Below are positions 24,101-33,225 of a stretch of DNA of 64,000 bases, one piece after another. Below the pieces are notes generated by a model. It was given only the letters and a program-made list of their open reading frames with translations, was not told where the DNA came from and did not search any database. Each line of letters opens with the position of its first letter. Position 1 is the first letter of the stretch. Location of the stretch: positions 80,472,474 through 80,536,473 of the forward strand of contig CP154956.1 of the NCBI GenBank assembly GCA_039621445.1, written 5' to 3'. The translations under genes and the position numbers were made by a program. Origin of the DNA: Euglena gracilis (Eukaryota; Euglenida; Euglenophyceae; Euglenales).

Positions 24101-27100
24101 CAGGCACTCCTCTACGCGACATTTCTTCCCCACAGCTTACCAACTGTGTTTGACCGTGTGTTGAAGCAAGCTCCTCGAGCACGTTTCCGCCTGGCACGTT
24201 CTGAAAAGGGTAAAGAAATGTCCGGAACGTGTTGGGAAGAAACGTCCCTCAAAAGGGGTGACTGTTCCCACCTCCACACAGTCTCCTGAATCGTCAGTTG
24301 TATTGACCGGCCCACCATTGGACAATCCAATGTATCACGCTCCGGGTCATCCCTTCGGTCTTTTGCCTAGTGGTGCCGACCCCCCGGGGGGGGGGCTGCC
24401 TGGGCAGGCACTCGAGGGCACTTGGGACCCCCTGGGGGTTGGTCAAAAGAAGCCTGACCGGCACACAACGCCACAACGCTGAATTTTTTTCACCCCCATA
24501 GGGTTTTGGGAACAAAATCAGCCAAACATAAACACATTAAACACCTCATTTCCACCTCGGTGTGCAGCGCCAGAGGAAATGTTTTTTTGGTCGGGGGACT
24601 CCGGACCATGGATTCATTTAACTCTTCTGTAACCCCTCCCCCACACCAGGGGGTTTCGAGAGTGGGTGGGTGGGTTGGGGCCCAGGGACCCCCCGGGGGG
24701 AGGGGTGCACCGCAAGTCAGGTTTCTGCCCAAACGAAGGCCGGAAAATTTTTCGGCATTTGCGGCCGATTTTGGCTGCATTTTGGGTGGGTGGGTGGTTG
24801 ACCCCCCCAGGGTCGTGGGTTGGTGGGTTCTCAAAAAAAAAATGGGGGTGTGGGTTTGGGCCCGGGAAAAAGTTCCCCCCCCAGGAGAGTGACTGAGTGA
24901 ATCTGCGCTCCGCCCCCCCCCCCGGGAAACGGGGTTTAGCTAGTGGCTTTTTTCCAGTGTCCAGCAAAATGGTTAGCCAGTTGACCCCCCCCGGGGTCTT
25001 CAAGCCATTGCCTAGTTGGCTTTGCCATTTGACTTTGTGGGTTTCTTTATTTTGACCCATCACAGGGGACTCTGGCTTTGCCACGACTGCATGTTGGGAT
25101 TCCCGACTGAAATCAGCACCCCCCCCCCCCGTGGGGGAGAGGTCCCTTGGGCCACTGGAGCGGTGGAGAAAGAAAGGTGTTCAGAAAGTGTGTTCATTTT
25201 ACCACATTTTGCCCCAAGGTGTGGAAGACTGGGCAGCATTCCCATCATTTCGTGCCGGTGGTGTAGCACGGTGCAGGATCGAGGTCGCCAACTTTTCGCG
25301 CGCACGCCCCCACAGGTACGTCGTGCCCGAGGTGCAGTGGTACGAGCTGCTGGAGTGGGCGTTCAACTACCTCGCCATGTCGGCCCCGCTGCAGATGCTG
25401 GTCGGCTATGGGGTGGGGCTGCTCATCGCGGAGGCGCGGGAGAAGCAGCGGCCCAACAGCTGGCGGCGCTGCAACGCCGTGGCGTGGGTGGTGCGGGCGG
25501 TGTACTACCTCTTCTACTGCGGCTGGGTGTTCCTCGGCTTCTGGAAGTCGTGGGTGTGCCCGTCCGCCTCCGTGGAGATTTGGCAGTTCTGAGGATGGCA
25601 CAATGAAGAAGTTATTTAGTTGACAGCTTTAGTTGACCTAATTATGGGAAATGGATTGTTCTCAATTTGCTTTAAATGCATATGTATTTTCACGAAGCTT
25701 GTTGTCAGATGTCTCCCTGCCCTGTTTTCAGTGCTTTAAACTGACGCCAGCAAATGTCTTCCATATTGCCACAATTGACGTTCCCTCTTTTACTGATTTT
25801 GCACCCTAACGGCCTGACGGTCATTGGATTACATACCCATGTTTTTTTGCGAGTGCCAGGATGGTTGCAAAGAGATTGTTTCCATTGTTTTCCCTGCTCA
25901 GGTGTTCATCACCGGGGTCCTAGTGGAGGCGTTGTTGTTCATCATGTGTGCTTCGCCTTGGCACTGTGTACGAGAGCATCTTGGTTTTGCTTTCCTAAAT
26001 GACCTGTCCTGGGTGTAATTAGCTTGCACCTCTGTTTGAGCGCTGGGATAGCACCTCACATCCCAGAGGGCAACACCTTCCCGAGAAATGACCCGAGAAT
26101 GAATGGTCTGGCAGGTTGGGTCGCAGGTGATGGGGCGATGCTGGCGAACGGTTGGGTCCAAGAACAGGGCAACCCAAGTGCCAGAGGCTCCACCTGCAAC
26201 ATTTTCCCTGGGTTTAGCAAAGAGATAATGTTGGATTTTTCTTTAAAAAATTTCCATCAGCTTCGTTGTTGTGCATCAAGCCAACGCAAGCGAGCATGTG
26301 CAATGCACACAAACATATACAAACATATACAGACATGCAAACACGTGCACGCACGCACATGCGCGCACAATGCACGCATCAAGCATGCACTCCCAGGGCT
26401 GGACGAGAATCCCCAAAACCTGTGGGTTGTGGGTGGTGGGTGGAGGGATCCGACCCCCCATCCCACCTCCCGTATTTCCGGGAGCACGGATTTTTAGGTA
26501 AAGAATTTCACCAAAGGAATCTTTTTGCAGTGGGGGGGGGTTCGACCCACCGGGTTGGTGTTGTTGACCCCCACCAGGCCTTCCCGTCCCGCCTTGTGCG
26601 CACCTGCCAGAACGTCCCATTCACAGATGGATCAAGCGAGTGGAGCGGACCATGCCAGCAGACTACCTCGCCAAGGTGGGGTATCTGCATATGTTTGGGT
26701 ACGGCGTCTTGTCACAGGTGTGTGGCACAATGTGTTGCATGCGCAAATGCATTATGCAAAGAAAGACCAGAGGAATCATCAATGGTTCCTGCTGGCGGGG
26801 CAATTCTTCTATATCTTTTTTCATCACTTTGGTGATAATTCTCCCAAATATAAACCCCTCGGTCTTCCATTTGGCGGGATTTCAACACCTTTTTTTGCTT
26901 TTGTGGGGGGGGGGGTTACCTGGGCAGAGGAATCAAATCCAGAGACCAAACCTTTTTGGATTTTCTGATACATTCTTGTAGTTCTTTTCCTGCAAATCCA
27001 CCAATTTCCAGCCAAATTTCAGTTGTGAACCAGTTTTGGGGAAACCATGTCCTACTTATTGCCAAATATCCATGGAGAATGAAAATGTGGAAATGTTTTG

Positions 27101-30100
27101 AATTGGCCAATCCATGCTGCTTGTGCGGCGTGTGTCGGCATGAGAGAGGGTTGTACATCTGGTCGCCAAGTCAAAGCCCTCGGGGTTTTGATATGGGGGG
27201 CGTATCGTGGGGAGTGGGAGGTTATCTGGGTGATTTGTTGGAGTTTTTTCTTTTGGTTATTCGAGTTATTCCAAAAAATTGGTCCCACAATGTCCTTAAT
27301 GTTTTTTTTGCTAATTTCTATCTCAGCCGCCGCCCCCCCCCCCTGTTTTAAGCTAGCCCTTTTCCACCACGAAAAAATTCTTCTGGAACGGTCCCCACCC
27401 AGTGGCGCACAATTTCAAATGCCCCCCCCCCAACTCTTTGGGTGTTTGCAAAACAAAGGCACCGCGTGAGGCAACACTCCCGTCCCTCGATCATTTCGGT
27501 GTGGCGGACTCGCCTGCTGCCCGCGCAGGTGGAGGAGGTGGGCGACTCGCAGGAGATTGCCAAGCACCAGCTTGAGCTGCGATGCCACGCCCCATATTTC
27601 CTTTCGGCATCCACCCCCTTTTTGTGTGATGACTGCAGTCCAAAACGTTAAACCCCTGCCCGCATCTCAGTGCACATCTTTGGTCCGCAGCTTTGACCCC
27701 TTAAACCCCCAAATAACCTGGCGGGGTCCTTACTCCGCCGAAAACCTGCCAGGGCCAAAAGTTGGTTCCAATAACCTGGCACCCCCCATATTTGGGGGGG
27801 GGGGTCTTTGCGCATCATTTTGCACCACCTGGGATTTGTTCATTGTAAAAAACGGCTTTCTTTTTTGGACACTGCTTTCGGGTCCTCAGTGGGCATTTAT
27901 TTGGGCACTGCGCATTCAAATGAGGGGTGCCCCTTAAACCCCCAAATAAGACCCGGGTCTTATTTTGGGGTCTGTTGTTGGGCCAGGGGGGGGGGGGGGC
28001 AGGGCCATTTTTGGATTTTCTTGACCGACCCAGACCCTCATTTTTCAGGTTGCCACCTATTTTGGCGCTTCGCGCCATGTGTATTGGTGTGACATTTAGC
28101 ATTTTTTTTTGCACTTCATGAAATTTTTGAAATTTCATCATTTTTGTTGTGAAAGGGGGGCTTTGGTAATTTGGAAAAATTTTCACTCGTCGGCATTCAT
28201 CAGGGTTGTAAGACCCGGTCTTATTTTGGGTCTAATTTTGGAACCGCCAGGGGGGGGTCTTATTTTTGGGGGGTTATTTTTTGGATGTTGACCGACCGGA
28301 CCACGGAAAAAACAATTTTGAGTTGCTGTTTATTTTTCACATTCAAAAGTTTTTTGACAATTTTTTGTGTGTCATGATTGGACAACAAAAAATTTTGGCG
28401 TCATTGGGGGGGGGGGGAATTTTTTGGATTATATTTTGGGGGGGGGGGGTTTTTTGGAAACATGTTCGAGGGGGGGGGGGGACACCAATGCGGCGATGAC
28501 TCGGCGGTAGCTGCAGGGTTCGGGAGCATCCTGCGCGGGAGTGCTGCCGAAGTTTTTTCTTCTTGATGTTCTTTTTTATGTGTACTCCGTGCATATTTTT
28601 TTTAAAAAAATAATGAGTTTCATTTTTGCCTTGATGCGTGGAGGCTGCCATGGACAACAGGCATGGCAAACGCGGGAGGATAGCCTGCTGCACACCGCGT
28701 GCTGGAGGCAGGCTCTGCACTCCGGTACCAGGAACCTCCTCTCTTTCCCGTCCCACTTCATTCCCAACTCTGCCAGTTTCCCGCCGACACACTAACCCAC
28801 TCACCTCTCTGCTTCCGGCTTTGTTTTGGCGTCCTCTTTTCGATTTCACAAAAAAAAATCGTACTTCTGAGGTTACTGCTTTGTTGCAACTGTTGCTGCT
28901 GTTGCTGCTGTTTTGTATTTTGTAATGACAGGCTTTTGGTTGGTTTCAGGGTTTCCAGTTATTTGACTCGATTCATTTTTCCAGCTGCCAGTTTCTTGCA
29001 TGTTGTTTTTGTATGATGTGAAGTCATATCCTGTCGAGGTCAAGCCTGGGGGACCAGACACCTGCAAATCCGGTGGATGCCGACACCATTTTCTCCAGAG
29101 CCTGACCCCCCCCCCTCCGTGTCCTGCCCACACCTCCCTCAGTCTCTGTTTCCCAACCAGGCCTTTACTTGAGAGTTCGCAGCACCCCCTGGGGGGGGGG
29201 GGGCTGGACAGCAGCTAGTCTAAATTTGGCTAGTGGGAATTCCTGTGGACCCCCCCCCCAGGGTCTAGGGCAAGCCAGTGGAAAAAAATTTCCAGTGACC
29301 GGCACGAAGCGCCGAAATTTTTTTGGGAACAGAATCAGCCAAACCCCACATTAAAACCTCATTTCTATCTCGGAGCGCCGGATAATTTTTTCCCCAGTCT
29401 GGGGGGACCCCGGACCCCCCCCCCCCTCAGGGGGTCTGCCTAGTCCATTTTTTTCCAGTGTCTAGCAAAATAGCCGCCAGTGGACCCGCCCCAGGGTCTT
29501 TAAGCAATGGCCAGTTTCCAACTGACCAGCACAGCCCACTCTCCACTGCCCTTTCACCTTTGGAGCCTGTTGCCGCCTTTGGGGTGGCCCCTCTTTGCTA
29601 TCTTCTTTCCGCAAACAGTTCCCCGGCGGGGAGTCCGGCGACGAGGGGAGCTTTCACCCTTCATAGGGGAAGAAAATTATCAAAACCACAGAAAATGAAA
29701 AAAAAATATAAAAGTGTGCATCTTGGGGTAATTTCACGTGCATTTTGATAAATTCTTGTGGGTCCGCACCGCACTCTCCCTTCCCCTGGGTTCTGAAAAA
29801 CACCTGTGCCGCATTCCGTGGGGCCAATTTGGTCGACCCACCGTCACCTATCCAAACCCCGCAAATCAGCCAAAAAGTCTTGAAGAGCTCAGGCGGTTGG
29901 TTTTGGGTTCCAGCTGGGGTCGTTGAAATTTTGTCTTCTATAATTAACCCCCCAAATACAAGCAACCTTTTCGTCAATTTTTGGCCGACGCCCAAGTGCA
30001 AACACCCTCCTCTTACAGGACAATATGAAGGAATTTTCATTGAAATTGCAAAAAAAAACAGCAGAAACTGGTGGATTCCTAATATAAGCAACCCCTAAAT

Positions 30101-31543
30101 ATAAGCAATCCCTAAATTTAAGCAATCCTTGGAACCGATTTTCAGAAATACAAATACAAGCAAACCGTTGCTTACATTTGGTGAGGAGGGTAACCCCAAA
30201 GTCGGTTGCATTCTTGCCAATTCTGTATGTACCGAGGGGGAAACAAAGTGTTTTTGTTTGGGGGGGGGCTAATATTTCACGTGGATGATAGCGACAGCAA
30301 TTGTGGCGACAGCAAGCATTTTGGACAATAATTTAAGTATGGCCTGCTAAAATCCAAACACCTGGCTCCATCAAGCATGTGAAGAGCTCAGCACTTCGCA
30401 AAACCTGGTATCCCCCCACCCCACCCCTGTCCTTGACCACAGTGGGGGAGAGCTGGGACCCCCCCACATGCCAAGGGGAGTCGAAACATCCGCCACCACC
30501 ATGGGTATTTCTTTTGACCCTGACCCTATCCCCCTGAAAGAAGTGTCAAACATAGTCACTGTGTTTGAGGCGTGTGTTTGCCGGTGGCCCAGCCAGCCAG
30601 GTTCGGTCCAGCCTGGCCTGGCTGCCCGGCAGCCCAGCCTCTTCGGAAATTTGCATTAATTGGCTTCATTTTGGAAATGTTTGGCATTTCACCATTTTGG
30701 GGGCCCAAAAACGACCCAAATTTGGTCTAAAATGTCCATACCTCGGGCCAGGCAAAGAGTTACGGGAAAGTCAAATTATGGGCATATGGGGCGTTTTGGG
30801 GGCTTTGTTTCCAGGTTGGGCGTGTTTTAAGGGCTTCATTAAACGCCCAAAGTATTTTCTTTTGTTTTGCTTTATTTTTGGGATACTTTGAAAATTGTGA
30901 TTTTTTGGTCAGAACAGGCAAAAACTATGTCGGAAAAATTTGTGAAACGTGCTGCGGATTACAAGCAATGATTTTGTCCAGCTGTGGAGTTACCAGGAAA
31001 GCCAGCCAGGTTCTGTTAGATAGGCTTTGCGCAGGCTTGAGTTCTCTCATTTGGCCTTTTTAATGATTTGGCATCAGTGGGTGGGCCACCTGCATTTGTG
31101 GTCAAATACACGAACTGGAGTTATGAGAGGAATGCTGACCCCATAATCCTCTCAACTAACATAGACGGCTGGGAAGGAACTTTTCAGGCAAAATCTTCAG
31201 GCTGTTTAGTTTTCAATGATTTTGTTCCGGCCAGCGCGGAACAAAGTTGCAACTGACAGGGGCGGTCCAATGGCCAACCAGAGCTGCCCGTTTGTTTTCT
31301 CTTACTGAAGGAGGTGAACGCATACCTAGCCCAAGGTTTGGTGTTTCAGGTTTCAAGGTGCATATGGCATCTGGGCCAACCCGGGGGGGGGGGAACCCAC
31401 AGAAAGGTCAGTTTTTCTTCCGACGGTTTGTGCTGTGTGTTACAGCGGTTTTTGACAAATCTTTGCCAAAGAAATGCGCAGAATGTTATCTTGGATCGAT
31501 TTGGGGGGATGAATCTTCGGCCCAGCGCAATGCCACTGTTCAG
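18033..31543 (+). CDS. Gene 2: multi-pass membrane protein of unknown family, about 15 exons
   Basis: The phase-consistent exons start with ATG at 18033. They encode an acidic N-terminus, then several hydrophobic helices (FNSGVAAFLAGGLVLEGLMY; PFFFIPFGVLVLCTWFWHYK; FLVGGTFVTSCVCIAQMMLI). A basic cytosol-like loop, a polar Asn/Thr-rich loop with N-glycosylation sequons (NQT, NGT, NIT) and further helices (WATFFFLSLVCATL; WVVRAVYYLFYCGWVFLGFW; FITGVLVEALLFIMC) follow. The charge pattern suggests an integral membrane protein with at least six or seven helices, perhaps a channel, transporter or receptor, but I recognise no signature motif. The gene mixes GT-AG introns with introns that lack them, including one that is a recent MITE insertion. 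Exons from 27.5 kb on are progressively less certain and the stop is not settled; one option is TGA near 31836. Confidence 0.65.
18110..18535 (+). other. Nonconventional intron between 10-bp direct repeats
   Basis: Exons on both sides share GGAGGACCAG in frame. Starting the intron at GACCAG puts CAG at +4 to +6. No GT-AG pair gives as clean a join, although a GTGGGG donor (18125) with AAG at 18516 also keeps phase. Confidence 0.5.
18536..18666 (+). CDS. Gene 2 exon 2 (first membrane helix)
   Basis: Encodes DQPEAPTKFCEFNSGVAAFL, AGGLVLEGLMYLIS and TPEVPLWSVL. The hydrophobic stretch is a likely first transmembrane helix. It ends in phase 2 before GGGCAG. Confidence 0.7.
19073..19170 (+). CDS. 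Gene 2 exon 3 (second membrane helix)
   Basis: Encodes LPGPPFFFIPFGVLVLCTWF and then WHYKITTFTNVI. The preceding intron (18667-19072) has CAG at +4 and CTG at -8 and gives a phase 2 join, SVL/LPGPP. The start could instead be upstream at 19041 using CTCTCAG and a weaker donor. Confidence 0.6.
19400..19509 (+). CDS. Gene 2 exon 4 (third membrane helix)
   Basis: Encodes RCGGQPCHQQ and then FLVGGTFVTSCVCIAQMMLI and APALER. Its start is placed by ATG at -8 of the preceding intron. A conventional AG at 19434 with donor GTCATT is an alternative. It ends before a GTTTGT donor. Confidence 0.55.
19568..19743 (+). CDS. Gene 2 exon 5 (basic loop)
   Basis: Encodes KRVFVGMCQTHMKVPSFSNM, ILKKLFPKRLIWKRVFNAIR and TTAGSSMMEIWFANPRPY. 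It is strongly basic, so probably cytosolic. The preceding intron is only 58 bp (19510-19567), starts GT, and has CTG at -8. A GTTAGA donor follows. Confidence 0.5.
20277..20337 (+). CDS. Gene 2 exon 6 (polar loop, left half)
   Basis: After GTGCCTTCAG the frame encodes GSESNSATKNQTAVVNGTGD, rich in Asn/Thr/Ser with N-glycosylation sequons, so probably a lumenal or extracellular loop. It is cut by a MITE and continues in frame at 20706. Confidence 0.65.
20338..20705 (+). other. Nonconventional intron created by the MITE insertion
   Basis: The intron GACCAG...ATGGCGAC has CAG at +4 to +6 and ATG at -8 to -6; it takes 3 bases of the left duplicate and 5 of the right. A GT-AG alternative exists (donor GTGAAT at 20321, acceptor GTAAG ending 20690) but replaces VNGT with other residues. 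Confidence 0.6.
20341..20700. mobile_element. MITE-like element, family C, inserted in an exon (8-bp TSD)
   Basis: The element begins CAGACAATTGCTTAAGCACT and ends GGTCGGTAAGCAATTGTATG (inverted ends CAATTGCTTA / TAAGCAATTG). It is flanked by perfect duplications GCGACGAC (20333-20340 and 20701-20708). The interior has C/G palindromes and a GGCGCCGAAGGCGCC hairpin but no ORF. Removing the element and one duplicate restores NGTGDDPFNITIVTG in frame, so it sits in a coding exon of gene 2. A second copy is at 43718-44060. Confidence 0.85.
20706..20834 (+). CDS. Gene 2 exon 7 (polar loop, right half, and a membrane helix)
   Basis: Encodes DPFNITIVTGDPGQSASSAE, ELWRD and WATFFFLSLVCATLHGHD. The end is placed at a GTGACT donor; GTGTGT at 20808 would give the same phase. 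TAA follows shortly, so an intron is required for the gene to continue. Confidence 0.6.
20835..23454. other. Intron of gene 2 (repeat-rich)
   Basis: It has several homopolymer C/G palindrome elements (21230-21550, 22860-23060, 23300-23400) and GGTGTGC-type short repeats near 21780-21840 and 21950-22000. The frame at 21953-22190 (a KANPARLRP-like stretch) echoes 13370-13450, a repeat shared with gene 1 introns. No exon was recognised. Confidence 0.45.
23455..23636 (+). CDS. Gene 2 exon 8
   Basis: After CCCCCCAG the frame encodes VALPMPECAATYLVTVQSNL, ANHHSKNFVINSLYVGLGYA and TGQSLLGVISQALREESRYA. It ends CG/GTGTGG in phase 2, which matches the next exon and rebuilds Arg at the junction. Confidence 0.75.
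23637..25315. other. Intron of gene 2 (repeat-rich)
   Basis: It contains inverted C/G-palindrome elements at about 24010-24110, 24365-24440 and 24610-24900 with recurring GGCACGAAGC/CGCC-type hairpins and GTGGGTGGGT stretches. No exon was seen. Confidence 0.45.
25316..25580 (+). CDS. Gene 2 exon 9 (two membrane helices)
   Basis: After CCCCCACAG it encodes YVVPEVQWYELLEWAFNYLA, MSAPLQMLVGYGVGLLIAEA, REKQRPNSWRRCNAV and AWVVRAVYYLFYCGWVFLGF. An in-frame TGA (25587) just beyond is avoided because the intron beginning TGGCAG (CAG at +4) ends the exon at Ile. The downstream exon begins after CCCTGCTCAG, with CTG at -8. Confidence 0.8.
25581..25901 (+). other. Nonconventional intron (TGGCAG...CTGCTCAG)
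   Basis: It has CAG at +4 to +6 and CTG at -8 to -6, phase 0 at both ends, and no usable GT at the 5' side. Treating it as exon would terminate the protein at TGA 25587. Confidence 0.65.
25902..26014 (+). CDS. Gene 2 exon 10 (membrane helix)
   Basis: Encodes VFITGVLVEALLFIMCASPW, HCVREHLGFAFLNDLSWV. The first 16 residues are a likely helix. It ends in phase 2 at a GTAATT donor. Confidence 0.65.
26612..26717 (+). CDS. Gene 2 exon 11
   Basis: Encodes RPIHRWIKRVERTMPADYLA and KVGYLHMFGYGVLSQ, ending at CACAG/GTGTGT in phase 0. The start is set by CTG at -8; a conventional AG at 26635 gives the same phase. Confidence 0.6.
27539..27601 (+). CDS. Gene 2 exon 12 (tentative end)
   Basis: After GCCCGCGCAG the frame encodes VEEVGDSQEIAKHQLELRCH, phase 0 as required. 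It is a charged helix. The downstream boundary is undefined; the frame stays open to about 27650. Confidence 0.5.
27640..31077. other. Long intron(s) of gene 2, repeat-rich
   Basis: It has poly-G hairpins at 27790-28480, further C/G elements at 29105-29500, and AT-rich stretches at 29930-30170. A possible exon near 30481-30572 (ISFDPDPIPLKEVSN) and a hydrophobic frame near 29560-29660 could belong to gene 2 but have ambiguous frames, so they are not called. Confidence 0.4.
31078..31194 (+). CDS. Gene 2 late exon
   Basis: After TGGCATCAG it encodes GGPPAFVVKYTNWSYERNAD, PIILSTNIDGWEGTFQAK. It ends in phase 1 before CTTCAG (CAG at +4). Confidence 0.5.
31195..31260 (+). other. 66-bp nonconventional intron
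   Basis: CTTCAG at the start and CTGACAGG at the end give CAG at +4 and CTG at -8. Phase 1 on both sides restores an open frame; the exon frames on either side would otherwise stop (TGA at 31254). Confidence 0.5.
31261..31349 (+). CDS. Gene 2 late exon
   Basis: Encodes RSNGQPELPVCFLLLKEVNA and YLAQGLVFQ, ending TTTCAG/GTTTCA in phase 0. Confidence 0.5.
31446..31543 (+). CDS. Gene 2 last recognised exon
   Basis: After GTGTTACAG it encodes RFLTNLCQRNAQNVILDRFG and GMNLRPSAMPLFR, phase 0 in and phase 2 out at CAG/GTGGGG. Another frame (AVFDKSLPKKCAEC) is also open, but only the first fits the incoming phase with an AG acceptor. A following exon at 31815 would end within seven codons at TGA. 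Confidence 0.45.
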
Positions 31544-33116
31544 GTGGGGGTCTCCCCCTCCCCAACCCGCGGGAGTTCCGGGGCCCCCACGAAATTTGCA
31601 TCTTATACATTATCTATTATATATATATATATTATATATATAATATATATATATATATATATCCATCCATCCATCCATCTATCTATCTATCTATCTATCT
31701 GTCTATCTATCTATCCATCCATCTATCTATCTATCTGTCCGTATGTTGTCTTATGTGTAATACTGAACCTCCCAATAACTTGGCTTTACCTCCCATTCCT
31801 TGGTTTTTCAAAGGCTCAAACTACGGATGTGCTGAGGTGTGGGAGCAGGCAAATGCTACTTTAACCTGCATTTGACGTGTGTTTCAATGGTTTCTCAGCC
31901 AGGTTGCTCGCGTCAGCTTCTGAAGCTTTCTGAAAAGTCAAGTTCAGTTTGAAATTACAATTCAAATCTGATTTCAAGCTCACAAGGGTTGGCACCACAG
32001 TGCTGTACTGCACCTTGAACCTTTCTTTTTTGCTCGCAAATGGCCAGTTGATCCCCTTTTCTCTGCAGCATTGTTCCCTATTTGTTTCAAATGCACTGCT
32101 TCAAACCTCAAACTGGAGGTGTTAATGATGACGCCCAAATCATGCCTTTCTGAACTGTGCTGACCCCTTCGCTTGTTTTCGCGAATTTTTTGTTTAAAAA
32201 ACCAGTGGCATTTTAACAGTTTATTTTTGTATTTGGAGATTTCATCGGCCAAAGTTGGTGGTGGAAAGGCTGAATTTTAAGGGGTGTAACCGACTCCCAG
32301 CTGCCAGCTGGGAGCTGCTCGCCGAAAGGAAAAAAAAAAGAGGTGCTGGCAGGCTGATTTCGGTGAGGGTATGCTAGAGATACCCTGCTAAGGCCCAGTG
32401 ACTGCTGGCTGCTGCCCAAAAAGCTCCTGGGCACTCAGCCAAGGCACTCCGGCGCCCGAACCCAGAAAGGAGCTTTTTCGTTGTCCCAATCTTGAGCCTT
32501 CGAACCCTCCCCCGGCCCGGGACCCCCACGGGGGTTAGAACCTGCCTGACACCACCCCTTCCTGGGGTGACAGGGTGGGGTCCCAGTATAAGAAGGAAGA
32601 GGGTGTCCCCTCCTGGAGAGGGGGACCGAGGCCAAAGCCATTCTTGGGCCAGGTGTGCGCTTTCTGGGCTGCTGGCCACCCCAGTAACCCACCCCAAGTG
32701 AGAAGGAATCATAACAGAACAGGAGTGCAAAAAAAATGAGATTGGATCAGATTTCTGTTTCCGAATTTTAAAGTTGTTTACAGAAATCCATCAATTTTGG
32801 GCAATTTTTCATGCTGTCTTCTGTGCCCCCAAAAAACTGGTAAAAAGATCCATTTCCACTGATGAGATCTTCTTCCCTGCTGCCCTGGACGGTGCAGCAT
32901 CTTTTGTCTGAAAATTTGTTTTTAAATTGTCTCTTGACAGGTCGGAAGGAGACAGTCAGTCGGTGGTCAAGAAAAAAAATTACATATTTTCAATCAATCT
33001 GTCAACCATCCAGAGAGTTCATCAAACCAAAAGGTCAAATTTTTCTTCTGGGTGTGAATGATCCAAAATAACTTTTTATATATCTGTCAAAATTGTTTCT
33101 CTTTCCGCTTTGGCAG
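31544..33116. other. Spacer between genes 2 and 3
   Basis: TA and CATC/CTAT tetranucleotide repeats (31614-31740) are followed by unique AT-rich DNA and a G/C-rich element at 32390-32700 with CTCCTGGG/CCCAGGAG-type inversions. No exon was recognised. Confidence 0.45.
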
Positions 33117-33225
33117 GATTTCAGCCCCCTTGTTTTTCAAAAAGGTATGCCCTCGCTAAAGACCATTGCCAAACACCTTGCCGAGGTGAAACACATGGGG
33201 AAGTTTGCAGCAGGTGGCCTTGCAG
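33117..33225 (+). CDS. Gene 3 exon 1 of those seen
   Basis: After TTGGCAG it encodes DFSPLVFQKG, then MPSLKTIAKHLAEVKHMGKF and AAGGLA, ending GCAG/GTGAGC in phase 1. The FAAGG signature normally lies close to the N-terminus in this subfamily, so the ATG at 33147 could be the true start. Confidence 0.7.

Noticed and set aside
25587-25592. TGA as the stop codon of gene 2
   Set aside because: A TGGCAG...CTGCTCAG intron bypasses it in phase 0 and the next exon continues with a membrane helix.
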